A stretch of DNA of 64,000 nt from Chitinophagales bacterium (GCA_019694975.1 JAIBAY010000002.1:571252-635251), one strand, 5' to 3'; shown: positions 34,178 through 43,919, numbered from the stretch's first letter. The notes: generated by a model from the sequence alone, not told the origin. Program-made: numbers and translations.

Positions 34178-34789
34178 TCAGGATTGCTTTTTCCGGCGCG
34201 TTATCTCATCCCTCACCTTGATAGCCTGCTCGTAGTCTTCTCTTTCAAGTAATGTCTGGAGCAAGGTATTCAACTCAGGCAACGACTGTCGGGCAAGATC
34301 CATAGACTTCACTGCTGCTGCGCCCGGTTTTTTTTCCGCCTTGCGTTCTTTGATCTCCAACTTCTCTTCTTTCGCAGGTTCCTCCAGGATCAATCCGGCT
34401 GAATCGAGAATAAATTCATAAGTATATATCGGGCAGTCAAATCTCACGGCAAGGGCCAGTGCATCTGACGTACGGGAATCCACCTCCATTAACTCATTGC
34501 CGCGTTTGCAAACCAGCTGGGAGTAGAAGATACCGTCGAGCAGGTTATTGATAACTACTTCCTTCACTTCAATATTAAATGACTGGCAGATGCTGCGCAT
34601 CAGGTCATGCGTCAGCGGCCGTGTTGGATTCATCTTTTCCAGTGCGACGGCAATGGCCTGTGCTTCAAATCCTCCGATAACGATCGGCAAACGCCGTATG
34701 CCACCCACTTCTCCCAATACCACGGCATAAGAATGCGATTGCGTGATGCTATGTGACAAGGCGACAATTTCCAGTTCAATCTTCTTCAT
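34178..34789 (-). CDS. Bifunctional nuclease family protein (DUF151) with UVR domain
   Basis: 203 aa. The DUF151 domain (about 2-130) shows 'VVLGEVGGIRRLPIVIGGFE', 'PTRPLTHDLMRSI' and 'VDSRTSDALALAVRFDCPIY'. A charged linker rich in Lys/Glu (about 137-157) leads to a C-terminal UVR-like helix pair ('LPELNTLLQTLLEREDYEQAI', residues about 170-203). Family members have DNase/RNase activity in plants and bacteria. Its gene is placed 24 bp after etfA, so it is in the same operon; this order is common in Bacteroidota as I recall it. Confidence 0.92.
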   Translation of the reverse strand: MKKIELEIVALSHSITQSHSYAVVLGEVGGIRRLPIVIGGFEAQAIAVALEKMNPTRPLTHDLMRSICQSFNIEVKEVVINNLLDGIFYSQLVCKRGNELMEVDSRTSDALALAVRFDCPIYTYEFILDSAGLILEEPAKEEKLEIKERKAEKKPGAAAVKSMDLARQSLPELNTLLQTLLEREDYEQAIKVRDEITRRKKQS

Positions 34790-34813
34790 GCTAACCCGGC
34801 GATTATTAACCCG

Positions 34814-35791
34814 TTAATTTCCTGCTTTAAATTTTCGCAATGCCTCATTCAGCTTTGGCACCACTTCAAAAGCGTCACCCACAATTCCATAATCAGCAGC
34901 TTTGAAAAAAGGAGCTTCCGGATCTTTATTAATTACCACCATCACTTTACTGCCATTCACTCCGGCCAGGTGCTGAATAGCTCCTGAAATACCTATTGCA
35001 ATATACAAATTCGGGCGGATAGCAATTCCTGTCTGGCCCACGTGCTCCGTATGCGGCCGCCAGTGTATGTCGGCAACTGGCCTCGAACAGGCAGTAGCCG
35101 CACCAAGCAGATTTGCCATCTCTTCCAGCATGCCCCAGTTCTCAGGGCCTTTCAGTCCGCGACCACCTGACACGACAATCTCCGCGTCCGACAGCGAAAT
35201 GCTCCCAGCTGCCTTTACTACTTCTTTCACTGTCACCTTAAAATCTGTGTCACTCAATACAGGTTTAAACTCTTGCACGGTTGCGAGGTTTTCTGTTTTC
35301 TGCGGAGCAACCGTGTTGGGCATCAGCGAGATTATCTTCTTTGGGGAATGCATTTCGTAAGTTGCATAAGCCTTACCGGAAAACACATTTTTCTTCACTA
35401 AAAACGAATCTCCTTCAATAACCGGCAACTCAATTGCACCGGCAACAAGCCCCGCACGTAATTTCGCAGCTAAAACAGGTGCAATAGCTTTGCCATTATA
35501 GTTCTGTATCAGTACCAGCACATCTGCATTGGTTTGCGATTCGGCCTGTGCAATTACCTTAGCATAGACCATAGGATCAAAGTTCCGGAGACGGGCATCT
35601 TTCACCACCCAAACCTTTTTGATGCCATAATCGCCTAACGATTTCAATGACTCCTCTTCGGCTTCTCCAACGCACAAAGCATGGGCTTCAACACCCAGCA
35701 TGGCGCCAACCTTTGCACCATACGTGGAGGCTTCATAGGCAGGTTTCCGGAACTTTCCTTCCGCTGCTTCAACATAAACAAGTACACTCAT
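34814..35791 (-). CDS. etfA: Electron transfer flavoprotein alpha subunit
   Basis: 325 aa. Binds FAD and passes electrons from acyl-CoA dehydrogenases to the quinone pool, as a dimer with EtfB. Seen: N-terminal domain (about 1-190) and a C-terminal FAD domain with 'VSGGRGLKGPENWGMLEEMA', 'GATACSRPVADIHWRPHTEHVGQTG' (here split) and the conserved 'YIAIGISGAIQHLAGVNGSK' near residue 260. Downstream partner of etfB, 30-bp gap. Confidence 0.95.
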   Translation of the reverse strand: MSVLVYVEAAEGKFRKPAYEASTYGAKVGAMLGVEAHALCVGEAEEESLKSLGDYGIKKVWVVKDARLRNFDPMVYAKVIAQAESQTNADVLVLIQNYNGKAIAPVLAAKLRAGLVAGAIELPVIEGDSFLVKKNVFSGKAYATYEMHSPKKIISLMPNTVAPQKTENLATVQEFKPVLSDTDFKVTVKEVVKAAGSISLSDAEIVVSGGRGLKGPENWGMLEEMANLLGAATACSRPVADIHWRPHTEHVGQTGIAIRPNLYIAIGISGAIQHLAGVNGSKVMVVINKDPEAPFFKAADYGIVGDAFEVVPKLNEALRKFKAGN

Positions 35792-35821
35792 TCAACGATT
35801 GCTTTAAATGTTAATATTTTT

Positions 35822-36568
35822 TCAGATCACCCGCGCTTCATTATGGAGCAGTGATACAAGCTCTTCCGGATGATCGGCCGAAATCATTTTAGGGCCTGCT
35901 TTCTCCTTCGGAACATCATACTTCTTCACAGAAGTGAGCTTCGCAGACGCAAACGGTGGAAGTACTTTGATCGGCTTGGTACGGGCTGCCATGATGCCGC
36001 GCATATTGGGAATCCTCGCTTCTGCCATACCTTTTGAAGCGCTGACCACAAAAGGAACCTGCACACTTAAGACTTCCTTTCCGCCTGAAATATCGCGCTC
36101 TACCGTAGCGCTGTTGCCTTCGAGATCCAGCGAGGAGGCCAGCGAGATGAAAGGAAGATCGAGCAATCCCGCAATCATGCCGCCAACCTGTGATCCATTG
36201 TAGTCGATTGTTTCTTTACCAAGCAAAATGATGTCATACTGTTCGTTGCGGGCAAATTGTGCGATCTGATCTGCCACGAAGAAGGCATCGTCCGGTTCGG
36301 CATCAATCCTCACTGCATCATCACCACCGATCGCTAATGCTTTTCGGATGATGGCATCGTTATCAGCACCACCAACATTGATCACTGTTACCGTAACCGC
36401 TGCTGATGGCTTTTCTTTTAATTCAATGGCCCTCACCAGTGCATACCATTCATCGTAAGGATTGATGATGAACTGCACTTTGTCATTATTGAATTTCGTA
36501 CTGTTTTCAGTAAACGAGATTTTTGTTGTCGTGTCCGGTGTTTTACTGATACAAACTAAAATCTTCAT
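35822..36568 (-). CDS. etfB: Electron transfer flavoprotein beta subunit
   Basis: 248 aa, AMP-binding partner of EtfA. 'YDEWYALVRAIELKEK', 'AIGGDDAVRI', 'DIILLGKETIDYNGSQVGGM' and 'PFVVSASKGMAEARIPNMRG' with 'RGIMAARTKPI' follow the family closely. First gene of the etfB-etfA-nuclease operon. A strong -7 box lies 63 bp upstream. Confidence 0.95.
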   Translation of the reverse strand: MKILVCISKTPDTTTKISFTENSTKFNNDKVQFIINPYDEWYALVRAIELKEKPSAAVTVTVINVGGADNDAIIRKALAIGGDDAVRIDAEPDDAFFVADQIAQFARNEQYDIILLGKETIDYNGSQVGGMIAGLLDLPFISLASSLDLEGNSATVERDISGGKEVLSVQVPFVVSASKGMAEARIPNMRGIMAARTKPIKVLPPFASAKLTSVKKYDVPKEKAGPKMISADHPEELVSLLHNEARVI

Positions 36569-36630
36569 GTCTATCTTTGTATGTTTTTAGCTGAAAGATG
36601 CCCGTATCTTCAGCATCATTGAAAGAACCG

Positions 36631-36638
36631 CAAAGGTA
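36631..36638 (-). promoter_or_regulatory. -7 box of the etfB operon
   Basis: Minus strand TACCTTTG followed by C, an exact TAnnTTTG match, about 63 bp upstream of the etfB ATG. A -33 TTTG at the right spacing was not found. It also lies within the 96-bp gap shared with the divergent TPR gene. Confidence 0.5.
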
Positions 36639-36664
36639 GCCAAAAAAGTTTTTCCTGATATACC

Positions 36665-36985
36665 ATGAATGAAAGCCGGATCAGTCAGTTATTAAAATTT
36701 CTGTCGGCAAACCCGAAAGACAGCTTCGTAAAATTTGCGCTGGCGCTGGAATACGGAAAACTCGGTGATGAAGAGCAGATGCTTTCCTACTTCAGGGAGA
36801 TATTGGCAGATGATCCTGATTACTCCGGTACTTACTACCATTTAGGCAAACTGTATGAACGCCGCAATGAACTGGCCACCGCCGGGCAAATTTACCGCGA
36901 AGGCATAAAGCGAACGGCAGGAAAAGAACAAAAGGCCCACCAGGAATTACAGGAAGCCCTTCATCAATTACTGGATGAAGATTAA
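36665..36985 (+). CDS. Small tetratricopeptide-repeat protein
   Basis: 106 aa of helical repeats. Two TPR-like units can be seen: 'DSFVKFALALEYGKLGDEEQ' (about 20-40) and 'GTYYHLGKLYERRNELATAG' (about 60-80), each with the W/L-G-Y-A-type small residues. No signal peptide; likely a cytosolic scaffold or adaptor. It precedes the MmcQ/YjbR gene by 35 bp on the same strand. Confidence 0.82.
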   Translation: MNESRISQLLKFLSANPKDSFVKFALALEYGKLGDEEQMLSYFREILADDPDYSGTYYHLGKLYERRNELATAGQIYREGIKRTAGKEQKAHQELQEALHQLLDED

Positions 36986-37020
36986 GCGGAATCACCACAT
37001 GCATTAACTGCTATCAACAA

Positions 37021-37401
37021 ATGACGCACGCCTTTATACGTGAATTTTGTCTGCAAAAGAAAGGCGTCACTGAAGAATTCCCTTTCGACAGTGAAACCCT
37101 GGTGTTTAAAGTGATGAATAAAATGTTTTTGCTGACAGGCCTGGAGACGCTGCCGGTCCGTATTAATCTGAAATGTGATCCTGAGCTGGCTGTTGAACTG
37201 CGCGAAAAATACCAGGCTGTCACACCGGCCTTTCACATGAATAAAACACACTGGAACAGCGTGGAAGATGATGGAAGCATACCGCAACAGGAAATCATAC
37301 AAATGATTGATCACTCCTATCAGCTGGTAGTTGCAGGCTTATCAAAAAAAATCAGGCAGCAGCTGGAAGAACTCCCGCCAGCATCTTCAACAGCCAACTG
37401 A
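37021..37401 (+). CDS. MmcQ/YjbR family protein
   Basis: 126 aa. 'VTEEFPFDSETLVFKVMNKM' near the start, 'INLKCDPELAVELREKYQAV', 'PAFHMNKTHWNSV' and 'LIDHSYQLVVAGLSKK' (here MIDHSYQLVVAGL) match the MmcQ/YjbR family (cytosolic alpha/beta fold described as DNA-binding-like). Length is usual. Function is not firmly known. Confidence 0.92.
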   Translation: MTHAFIREFCLQKKGVTEEFPFDSETLVFKVMNKMFLLTGLETLPVRINLKCDPELAVELREKYQAVTPAFHMNKTHWNSVEDDGSIPQQEIIQMIDHSYQLVVAGLSKKIRQQLEELPPASSTAN

Positions 37402-37552
37402 AAACATGATTAGCGACGATCCATAGTACATGCATGCAGTGATGTAACTTCACATGCACATCATGGATAAATAAACAGAACTTCAATTGCCTGAGAAAGG
37501 GAATTGCACGGATGCTCTACACTTTTAGGAAGGTATTTATTACGGTACGATG

Positions 37553-37951
37553 CTAATTGCCGGCCGGCTTAACAGTGAACTCCGATTTAGTCAGCAATTT
37601 ATCTTTTTCATCATATACATATACACGGTACAACCCGGCATCATACAGCGTAATTGACTTTGAAACCCAGTTTTTGCCGGGCGTAACAACCTGTTTTAAG
37701 GTAGACTGAAAGACCTCATTTCCCTTTTCTGCTTTGTACAGATCATAACTGATGGAGGCAGGTTTTGCATTGCCGAATTGAAAAAGTAATACGATGGCTG
37801 CACCTGTTTTTGTAAGGGTAAATTCCTTTGCTGTACTCACCGCTTGCCCATCACTATCGGCAGCTTTACAGAAAGTAATGTTTTGCGCCACAGCTGTCCG
37901 CATTCCGGAAACAATCAGCATCAGCCAAAAAATAAATACCTGCTTTTTCAT
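37553..37951 (-). CDS. Small secreted protein, unknown function
   Basis: The frame is open to 37981, but ATG 37951 gives a clean signal peptide (MKKQVFIFWLMLIVSG... AVAQ, about 23 residues) and a mature protein of about 109 aa. The mature sequence is a predicted beta-sandwich: 'FTLTKTGAAIVLLFQFGN', 'SISYDLYKAEKG', 'SKSITLYDAGLYRVYVYDEK'. No known motif. Resembles small periplasmic beta-proteins of Bacteroidota, but no family can be named. Confidence 0.75.
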   Translation of the reverse strand: MKKQVFIFWLMLIVSGMRTAVAQNITFCKAADSDGQAVSTAKEFTLTKTGAAIVLLFQFGNAKPASISYDLYKAEKGNEVFQSTLKQVVTPGKNWVSKSITLYDAGLYRVYVYDEKDKLLTKSEFTVKPAGN

Positions 37952-38066
37952 GGAATGAAATTTAACCATCCGGCAAACCAAAAACCGTTCCTCATTTTAG
38001 TAATGATAAATTGTGAACAAACCGGCAATTTTATAGTTACAATACTAACTTTAATAAAATAAAGCT

Positions 38067-38615
38067 ATGAAAAAAATTCCTTTGTTATTCAGCATTCCCT
38101 TATTCTTCCTGATGCCTTCCTGCGGCGGTGGTGACAACCAGTCAAATCAGGCAACAAACGCTGACACGGCAGGCACCTATGTTACTGAACAACCTGCTGC
38201 TGCCTATGATGCAACAAAGATTGATGCCAATGCACCCGTGATGGAGATTTCGCTGGAAGCACTGGGCAACACTATGGATGTTATGTCGTTTTCCACCGCT
38301 GAGATACGGGTAAAAAGCGGTACCACTGTTAAGATTCATTTTGTAAATAAAGCGACCGACGCTGCCATGAAGCATAACTTCTTTATTGTGAAAAACGGCA
38401 AGGCGGAAGCAGTTGCCACGGCTGCCATCAGTGCAGGCCCGGATAAGAACTTTGTACCCGACGACAAGTCCGACATTCTGTTCACCTCCAATGTACTCGA
38501 TCCCGGACAATCTGAAGAGTTAATGTTCGCTGCGCCACCTGCCGGCACCTATCAGTTCGTCTGCACTTACCCCGGACACTGGCAAAGAATGAATGGAAAA
38601 TTCATTGTGGAATAG
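38067..38615 (+). CDS. Azurin/plastocyanin-like blue copper lipoprotein
   Basis: 182 aa lipoprotein (MPSC, Cys19) with a low-complexity linker then a cupredoxin domain (about 60-182). Copper ligands are visible: H103 in MKHNFFIV, and C166-T-Y-P-G-H171-W-Q-R-M175 in the final loop, with azurin-like spacing (C+5=H, H+4=M). It would carry single electrons at the periplasmic side of the inner or outer membrane. Azurin-like lipoproteins are common in Bacteroidota respiratory chains; no oxidase gene is adjacent. Confidence 0.93.
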   Translation: MKKIPLLFSIPLFFLMPSCGGGDNQSNQATNADTAGTYVTEQPAAAYDATKIDANAPVMEISLEALGNTMDVMSFSTAEIRVKSGTTVKIHFVNKATDAAMKHNFFIVKNGKAEAVATAAISAGPDKNFVPDDKSDILFTSNVLDPGQSEELMFAAPPAGTYQFVCTYPGHWQRMNGKFIVE

Positions 38616-38985
38616 TCACCAAAACTGAAGCGTTGACGGGTGGGAATTGCAATGGTCGAAAAAACTACCGGTAGGAATTCCCGAACGTCTCTGATTCTTT
38701 CGGTACAATGATTCATTGCTGATGTAAAATCATTGACTGTCGGAATTATTGTGTGAGTCGTTGTGAAATATGATTGCAGATCATAAATGCCAGCTGGTAA
38801 TGTTCAGCCTTAGGCATAATGATAAGTCCGGCCGCAGGTTAAAATTACCGTCCGCATGAATGAGTAACCAGGATGATTTGAACATCAGGCTAAAGAACAT
38901 TTTCCCGCATACAAATCCAAGGCCGCAACATAAGGTTTCGCGGAGGCTTTCACAGGCGCGTGCTGAAAATACTCTGTAAATAAAT
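38616..38985. other. 370-bp intergenic region between convergent genes
   Basis: Nothing supported except one weak inverted repeat (GGGAATT at about 38642 / AATTCCC at about 38677). No clear terminator. Confidence 0.4.
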
Positions 38986-41097
38986 TCAGGATGCAGCCTG
39001 TCTCAGATCGGGTTCAATACTACCGGTTACAGCACTTTGGGCATTCCTTATAGCCTCGCCTCTGCTCTTCAGGAAATAATAAATCTCATCCTGTGAACGG
39101 CAGGGTGGGTTATTGTCCTTTCGGTAATGATTCTGCTGATCGGCATCCATCAGCCGTGCTTTAACATTATCGCGAAACTGAATGTTAAAATAATCCCTGA
39201 TCTCCCTGCTTATTTCCTTATCAAGCACAGGGCAGGCCATTTCCACCCTGCTGTTCAGGTTTCGTACCATCCAGTCGGCTGAAGTGAGATAAACCAGTTC
39301 TTCGCCATCGTTATGAAAGATGAGCATCCGGGAATGCTCGAGGAATTTATCTACAATGCTGATAATTTCAATGTTGGCACGAAGCTCTTCCGGCAAGATC
39401 CCCAGGGTACTGGTTCCCCTGATCAGCATCCTGATTTTAACGCCGGCCCTTGCGGCATCAATGATCTTTTCCACCATACCCTGATCGGCGAAATTGTTCA
39501 GCTTGATATCAATGCGGGCCGTTTTTCCCTTCTGTGCGGATTCTATCTCATGCTGAATGAGCTTTTCCAACCGCTTGCGCATTTGTATAGGCGACATCAC
39601 GAGAAACTTATAATCTGGCACTTTATAAGTATTCTGAAAAAACTCAAACATCAGCTGTAACTCCTGTGTAATCCGCTGATCGGCGGTGAATAAACTGTGA
39701 TCAGCATAGACCCCGGCAGTTGATTCATTGTAGTTGCCTGTTGAAATATTCGCGTATTGAACAATCTCTCCTTTCTCCTTCCTGGATATCAGGCAGACCT
39801 TGCTGTGTACCTTGAGACCCTGGATGCCAAAAATAACATGCGCACCTTCGTCACGCAGCGTGTCGCTCCACAAAATGTTATGCTCTTCATCAAACCTTGC
39901 CTGCAATTCCATTACCACGAGCACATGCTTGCCGTTTCTGACTGCATTGATCAGCGCATTGGCCACCTTGGAATTTTTTGCAAGCCGGTAGAGGGTGATT
40001 TTTATCTCCGTCACCTTCGGATCAATCGCCGCTTCTCGCAGAAAATCTATAAATGAATCGAAAGAATGGTAGGGAAAATGCAACAACACGTCCTTTCCGC
40101 GGATCACCTGGAGGATGCTTTTGTTCGGTTTCAGATCAGGGTGCTGCAGCCTTTGAAGCTGCGGATATAATAAGTGCGTCTTGCCTAAAGACGGGAACCG
40201 CTGAAAATCCTTAAAGTTATGATACCGGGCTCCTGCCACCAGGTTATTGGTACCCTTCTTCAAATGCATTCTTTTCAGGATGTAATCAAGCATGTCGGAA
40301 TCAATGGCTGCATCATATATAAACCTTACAGGCGTACCTCTTTTTCTTTGCTTGATTCCTTTCTCGATTTTCTCCGTCACACTCTGATTAAAGTCTTCCA
40401 GCAAATCCAGTTCAGCATCACGGGTAAGTTTGATGGTGGCTGCTTTGTAGGTGTCGTGTGGAAAAATATAGAACACATCAGCCAGGCAATACCGGATCAC
40501 ATCATCCAGCAGTATCACAAAATTACGCTCGCCATGTTTCGGCAAAACAAGGAAACGCGGAAGCCTGTCGGTGGGAATTTCTATCACCGAATACTTTGGT
40601 TTATGATCATGCCCGCTGTGTGAAAGCAATACGGCAAGGTAGATGGCATGATCTTTCAGATAGGGAAATTCAACGATGGCATCCACCATAATTGGAACCA
40701 GGGCCGCCCTCACCTCCTGCTGAAAATAGCTTCTCACAAATACTCCCTGCTCCTCTGTAAGCTGTGTTTCATTCACGATAAAAACCCCCTCCTGCTCCAA
40801 TTCATGCACAATCCCCTGGTAAATCTGGTTAAATTTATTCTGCAGTGTGATCACCCTGTCAAAAATCTCCGCAAGGATCCGCTTCGGCGAATCACCGATG
40901 GTTTTCTTTACCCGCTTACCGAGTACAGTCATCCTTTTCAGCGAGGCTACCCGTACGCGGAAAAATTCATCAAGATTTGAAGAGAAGATCCCCAGGAACC
41001 GGAGCCTTTCTAGCAATGGCACTGCAGGATCCTGCGCTTCCTGTAACACACGTTCATTAAAAGATAACCAGCTTATTTCCCTGTTAATCAGCTTCAC
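38986..41097 (-). CDS. ppk1: Polyphosphate kinase 1
   Basis: Makes inorganic polyphosphate from ATP reversibly at the membrane. 703 aa, normal length. The two histidines of the active site are in place: H431 in LKVHSKVCL (phosphorylated) and H588 in FLEHSRMLIF. N-terminal 'NREISWLSFNERVLQEAQD' and 'SSNLDEFFRVRVASLK' are also typical. The start is GTG 41097, since an in-frame TAA lies just upstream. Monocistronic. Confidence 0.95.
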   Translation of the reverse strand: MKLINREISWLSFNERVLQEAQDPAVPLLERLRFLGIFSSNLDEFFRVRVASLKRMTVLGKRVKKTIGDSPKRILAEIFDRVITLQNKFNQIYQGIVHELEQEGVFIVNETQLTEEQGVFVRSYFQQEVRAALVPIMVDAIVEFPYLKDHAIYLAVLLSHSGHDHKPKYSVIEIPTDRLPRFLVLPKHGERNFVILLDDVIRYCLADVFYIFPHDTYKAATIKLTRDAELDLLEDFNQSVTEKIEKGIKQRKRGTPVRFIYDAAIDSDMLDYILKRMHLKKGTNNLVAGARYHNFKDFQRFPSLGKTHLLYPQLQRLQHPDLKPNKSILQVIRGKDVLLHFPYHSFDSFIDFLREAAIDPKVTEIKITLYRLAKNSKVANALINAVRNGKHVLVVMELQARFDEEHNILWSDTLRDEGAHVIFGIQGLKVHSKVCLISRKEKGEIVQYANISTGNYNESTAGVYADHSLFTADQRITQELQLMFEFFQNTYKVPDYKFLVMSPIQMRKRLEKLIQHEIESAQKGKTARIDIKLNNFADQGMVEKIIDAARAGVKIRMLIRGTSTLGILPEELRANIEIISIVDKFLEHSRMLIFHNDGEELVYLTSADWMVRNLNSRVEMACPVLDKEISREIRDYFNIQFRDNVKARLMDADQQNHYRKDNNPPCRSQDEIYYFLKSRGEAIRNAQSAVTGSIEPDLRQAAS

Positions 41098-41352
41098 AAA
41101 TACAACTTTTGTTTAGAATCGGGCGGCGATTTTTCCATCATATACCAATGCCACCTTTCGGATTTTCCTGCCACAGCAGGTGATTTATCCGCATTGGGAG
41201 ATGCAAAGTAGTAACTTCCCAAAAATTTTCAATAAATCTTAATATAATAAGCACCGGAAATTGTTTGAAGTAAATTTTGTATTGCTGAACTTTATTTGGA
41301 GGGAAGACTGCATCTTTAACACTTCACGCGCAACAACTGCCGGAGATTGCCT

Positions 41353-41952
41353 ATGGATGCAACATTGAAATTCCTTCCCTACCTGAAGCCTGATGAAGAA
41401 ATCCTTTGGTGCGGGCAGCCCAAGCGGGGCATTCAGTTGCGTGATGCCGATATCATCCTGATACCGATGAGTATTATCCTGGCAGGTTTTTCCATCATCC
41501 TCGACTACACGCTTTTGCATTATGATGCAGGTATTGTGCTGAAGTTTTTTGGTGTACTGTTAGGATTAGCTGGCCTCTACATGGGGCTGATCAGGTTCTT
41601 CACCGATGCTTCAAAAAGGGCACACACTTTTTACTGTATCACCACCAAACGGGTGATTGTATTAACGGGAAGAAAAAGGCCTGTGATAAAAACATTGCCG
41701 CTAAAAAATATTGACAGGATGGAAACAACAGATGAAAAAGATGGTTCGGGGTTTATCATATTCGGCAATACCAATCCATTGTATCCCTGGCTGTTGGGTG
41801 GATTCTATTTTGCGCACGATGCAGTGCCCGGATTGGAGATGCTGCATGATGTGAAGCAGGTATACAATATCATCAACAACCAGATAAAAGTGGAATTGCC
41901 GGCTGCACTTATCTCCAGTATCAGCAAAGAAAATACGAACGATTTAAACTGA
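41353..41952 (+). CDS. PH-like domain membrane protein
   Basis: 199 aa from ATG 41353 (TTG 41347 also in frame). The N-terminal segment 'LPYLKPDEEILWCGQPKRG' with two membrane helices (about 37-53, 63-84), and the C-terminal half, 'AHTFYCITTKRVIVLTG...LPLKNIDRMETT', which looks like the bacterial PH domain used in YdbT/DUF304-type proteins. Probably a membrane-associated protein; function unknown. Confidence 0.75.
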   Translation: MDATLKFLPYLKPDEEILWCGQPKRGIQLRDADIILIPMSIILAGFSIILDYTLLHYDAGIVLKFFGVLLGLAGLYMGLIRFFTDASKRAHTFYCITTKRVIVLTGRKRPVIKTLPLKNIDRMETTDEKDGSGFIIFGNTNPLYPWLLGGFYFAHDAVPGLEMLHDVKQVYNIINNQIKVELPAALISSISKENTNDLN

Positions 41953-41997
41953 TTTTCACCGTCATGTTTTCCGTGTTGAGGCAACAATACAACCAGA

Positions 41998-42120
41998 AGT
42001 TATCTAAAATACCCGGAGTCATTCTTTCCTGATTGATCGGGAGCAGTATCTCTTCAATTCATTGACAGATGCCGGAATAAATTCGGTTTGACCGCATTGA
42101 TTGCCTGTTTTGAGATAGCT
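41998..42120 (-). repeat. Palindromic interspersed repeat, copy R4 (inverted, ~123 bp)
   Basis: On the minus strand this copy reads AGCTATCTCAAAACAGG ... ATTTTAGATAACT, in line with R1-R3 over most of its length; the conserved CATCTGTCAATGAATT core and the CCGAA...CCGGCAT hairpin (partly decayed) are recognisable. It lies 45 bp after the PH-like gene and just ahead of the GNAT gene, whose apparent upstream codons fall inside it. Confidence 0.85.
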
Positions 42121-42207
42121 TCTTCTTATCAGCTACTAATGAATATCCGGAAACGGCGGAATTCAGTTTACCCGGCAAGTTTTTTTAATGAAATGCATAA
42201 AGGCGAT

Positions 42208-42807
42208 ATGAAGAAATCATTTCCGAAAGCTGATGCCATAAAAATTGCACCCGTTTCCGGCGACAGCCAGTTGGACGAAATTCTGCAATTACAGCAAAGT
42301 AACCTGGCTTTATCACTGGATGAAAAGGAAATACAGGAGCAGGGCTTTGTGACGGTGCAGCATGATTTTGCAACACTGAAAGATATGCATGCCGAAGCTC
42401 CATCCATCGTGGCGCTCGATGAGCAGCGAGTTGTTGGCTATGCACTGGTGATGCCCGCTTCTTTTCGCAATAAGATACCTGTACTGGTTCCCATGTTCAA
42501 CATGATTGACGCACTCGAATACCTTCATTATCCACTTCCCTCCTTCACCTATTTCGTGATGGGGCAGGTTTGCATTGCAAAAGATTACCGGGGGCATGGA
42601 ATTTTTGGCCTGCTGTATGATGGACTAAAACGAGAATATGCATCCTGCTACAGGCTCCTCATTACTGAAGTCGCCAGCAGGAATAAACGTTCAATAAATG
42701 CCCACCTGCGGGTTGGACTGAAAGTGATACATCGCTATACAGATCCTTTCGGTGAAACATGGGAATTAATGCTGCTTGACTGGCACGCAACAGGCAAGTC
42801 AGCATAG
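42208..42807 (+). CDS. GNAT family N-acetyltransferase
   Basis: 199 aa from ATG 42208. Longer frames upstream run into repeat R4, so a start before 42120 is unlikely; ATG 42193 or 42139 are also possible. The GNAT core is seen in 'VMGQVCIAKDYRGHGIFGLL' (acetyl-CoA loop R-G-x-G) and 'LLITEVASRNKRSINAHLRV' (residues about 145-165). 'GETWELMLLDW' closes the domain. Acceptor substrate unknown. Confidence 0.85.
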   Translation: MKKSFPKADAIKIAPVSGDSQLDEILQLQQSNLALSLDEKEIQEQGFVTVQHDFATLKDMHAEAPSIVALDEQRVVGYALVMPASFRNKIPVLVPMFNMIDALEYLHYPLPSFTYFVMGQVCIAKDYRGHGIFGLLYDGLKREYASCYRLLITEVASRNKRSINAHLRVGLKVIHRYTDPFGETWELMLLDWHATGKSA

Positions 42808-43106
42808 AAGCCGGCCGATATTTATGCATAAACAATGATCATAACACTCGAAGTGCTGACCGTTTTTAGAAATAAAGTTGCTGATGCGTTGGTTTTTGCT
42901 ATATGACTGCAGGCCGGCTAAAAGCCATTTCTGAGATGATCCGTATTAAGAATGTTGAAATGTTGATCTGTTGCTGCGATAGTTGTGCCTAGGCATGCAA
43001 ACAAACGGCTATTAAGCCTTTTAGAACAGTGCCAGATTGTGCATTGCTTTATTTTGTAATCAAGATCATTTTTAACTATTTTTGAACTCAAACTAAATCC
43101 CTACTC
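42808..43106. other. 299-bp intergenic region
   Basis: Contains an 8-bp inverted repeat (AGCCGGCC near 42809, GGCCGGCT near 42912) and TTTATTTTG at about 43048, a partial promoter-like match for the next gene. No gene seen. Confidence 0.35.
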
Positions 43107-43919
43107 ATGAAAAAAGAACGCTCTACACTTTCCAAAAAAATTACCAGTTACTCTTCCCTGGCAGCATCCTTACTGACAGTATCAAATCTGGTAAATGCCC
43201 AGATTGTATATACAGATGTAAACCCGGATGATGCACAGGCAAATAATGGAGCTGAATATGATCTTGATCTTAATAATGACGCAACTGTTGATTTCAAAAT
43301 AACGATCTCATCAACAGGCGGTGCTGTTAAGATGGCTGCTGAAGCTATAGGAGATAATGCCATTGCAGGCACCTATTACAGTCCATATATATACCCTTCA
43401 GCCTTTGCACTGAATGAAACTATCGGCGATAGCCGCACCTGGAATTCCGGTGCCGGGCAAACCTTAGCCAGCTCAGGTTATTTCCAGGGCGCTTATGGCC
43501 ATTGGTTTGGAGCAGTGGATAAATACATGGGACTCAGGCTGAAAGTGGGAACTGATAATTTTTATGGCTGGATGCGGATGGATGTAGCGGAAGATGGCAA
43601 GTCGTTCGTAATAAAGGATTATGCTTATGAATCAGAGGAAGGCACAGCCATCAATGCCGGAGATGTGGGAAACGTTGGCATCACACCGGTACCTGCTTCC
43701 GGTATCAGGGTGTTTGCTGCTGATCAGCAGGTGCATGTTCAGCTCAGCAATAATGCAGAAGGAGATGTTATATTTTCCAACCTTGTTGGTCAGACTATCA
43801 AGGCAGTAAAAATTGATGCTGCTGAAATGACGATAGACATGGCCGGTCAGCCTACAGGTATTTATATGGTAACGGTTCGCCAGAATGGACAGGTTTTTTC
43901 TCAGAAAGTGGCACTCTGA
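43107..43919 (+). CDS. T9SS-sorted secreted protein, paralog A
   Basis: 270 aa. Signal peptide ends near residue 31 (NLVNAQ). Starts with IVYTDVNPDD and the Asp-rich 'YDLDLNNDATVDFKI' (like a calcium-binding D-x-D-x-N-x-D loop), then a beta domain with 'MGLRLKVGTDNFYGWMRMDV'. The last ~75 residues form a T9SS type A-like sorting domain ('FAADQQVHVQLSN ... TGIYMVTVRQNGQVFSQKVAL') that lacks the usual YPNP start. The next gene on the same strand is a close paralog. Function unknown. Confidence 0.85.
   Translation: MKKERSTLSKKITSYSSLAASLLTVSNLVNAQIVYTDVNPDDAQANNGAEYDLDLNNDATVDFKITISSTGGAVKMAAEAIGDNAIAGTYYSPYIYPSAFALNETIGDSRTWNSGAGQTLASSGYFQGAYGHWFGAVDKYMGLRLKVGTDNFYGWMRMDVAEDGKSFVIKDYAYESEEGTAINAGDVGNVGITPVPASGIRVFAADQQVHVQLSNNAEGDVIFSNLVGQTIKAVKIDAAEMTIDMAGQPTGIYMVTVRQNGQVFSQKVAL

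Noticed and set aside
38642-38683. Inverted repeat GGGAATT/AATTCCC as terminator of the azurin-like gene
   Set aside because: Only 7 bp stem with a long loop and no T-run.
42088-42207. N-terminal extension of the GNAT gene starting at TTG 42088
   Set aside because: The first third lies inside repeat R4; homology-like GNAT sequence begins only after ATG 42208.
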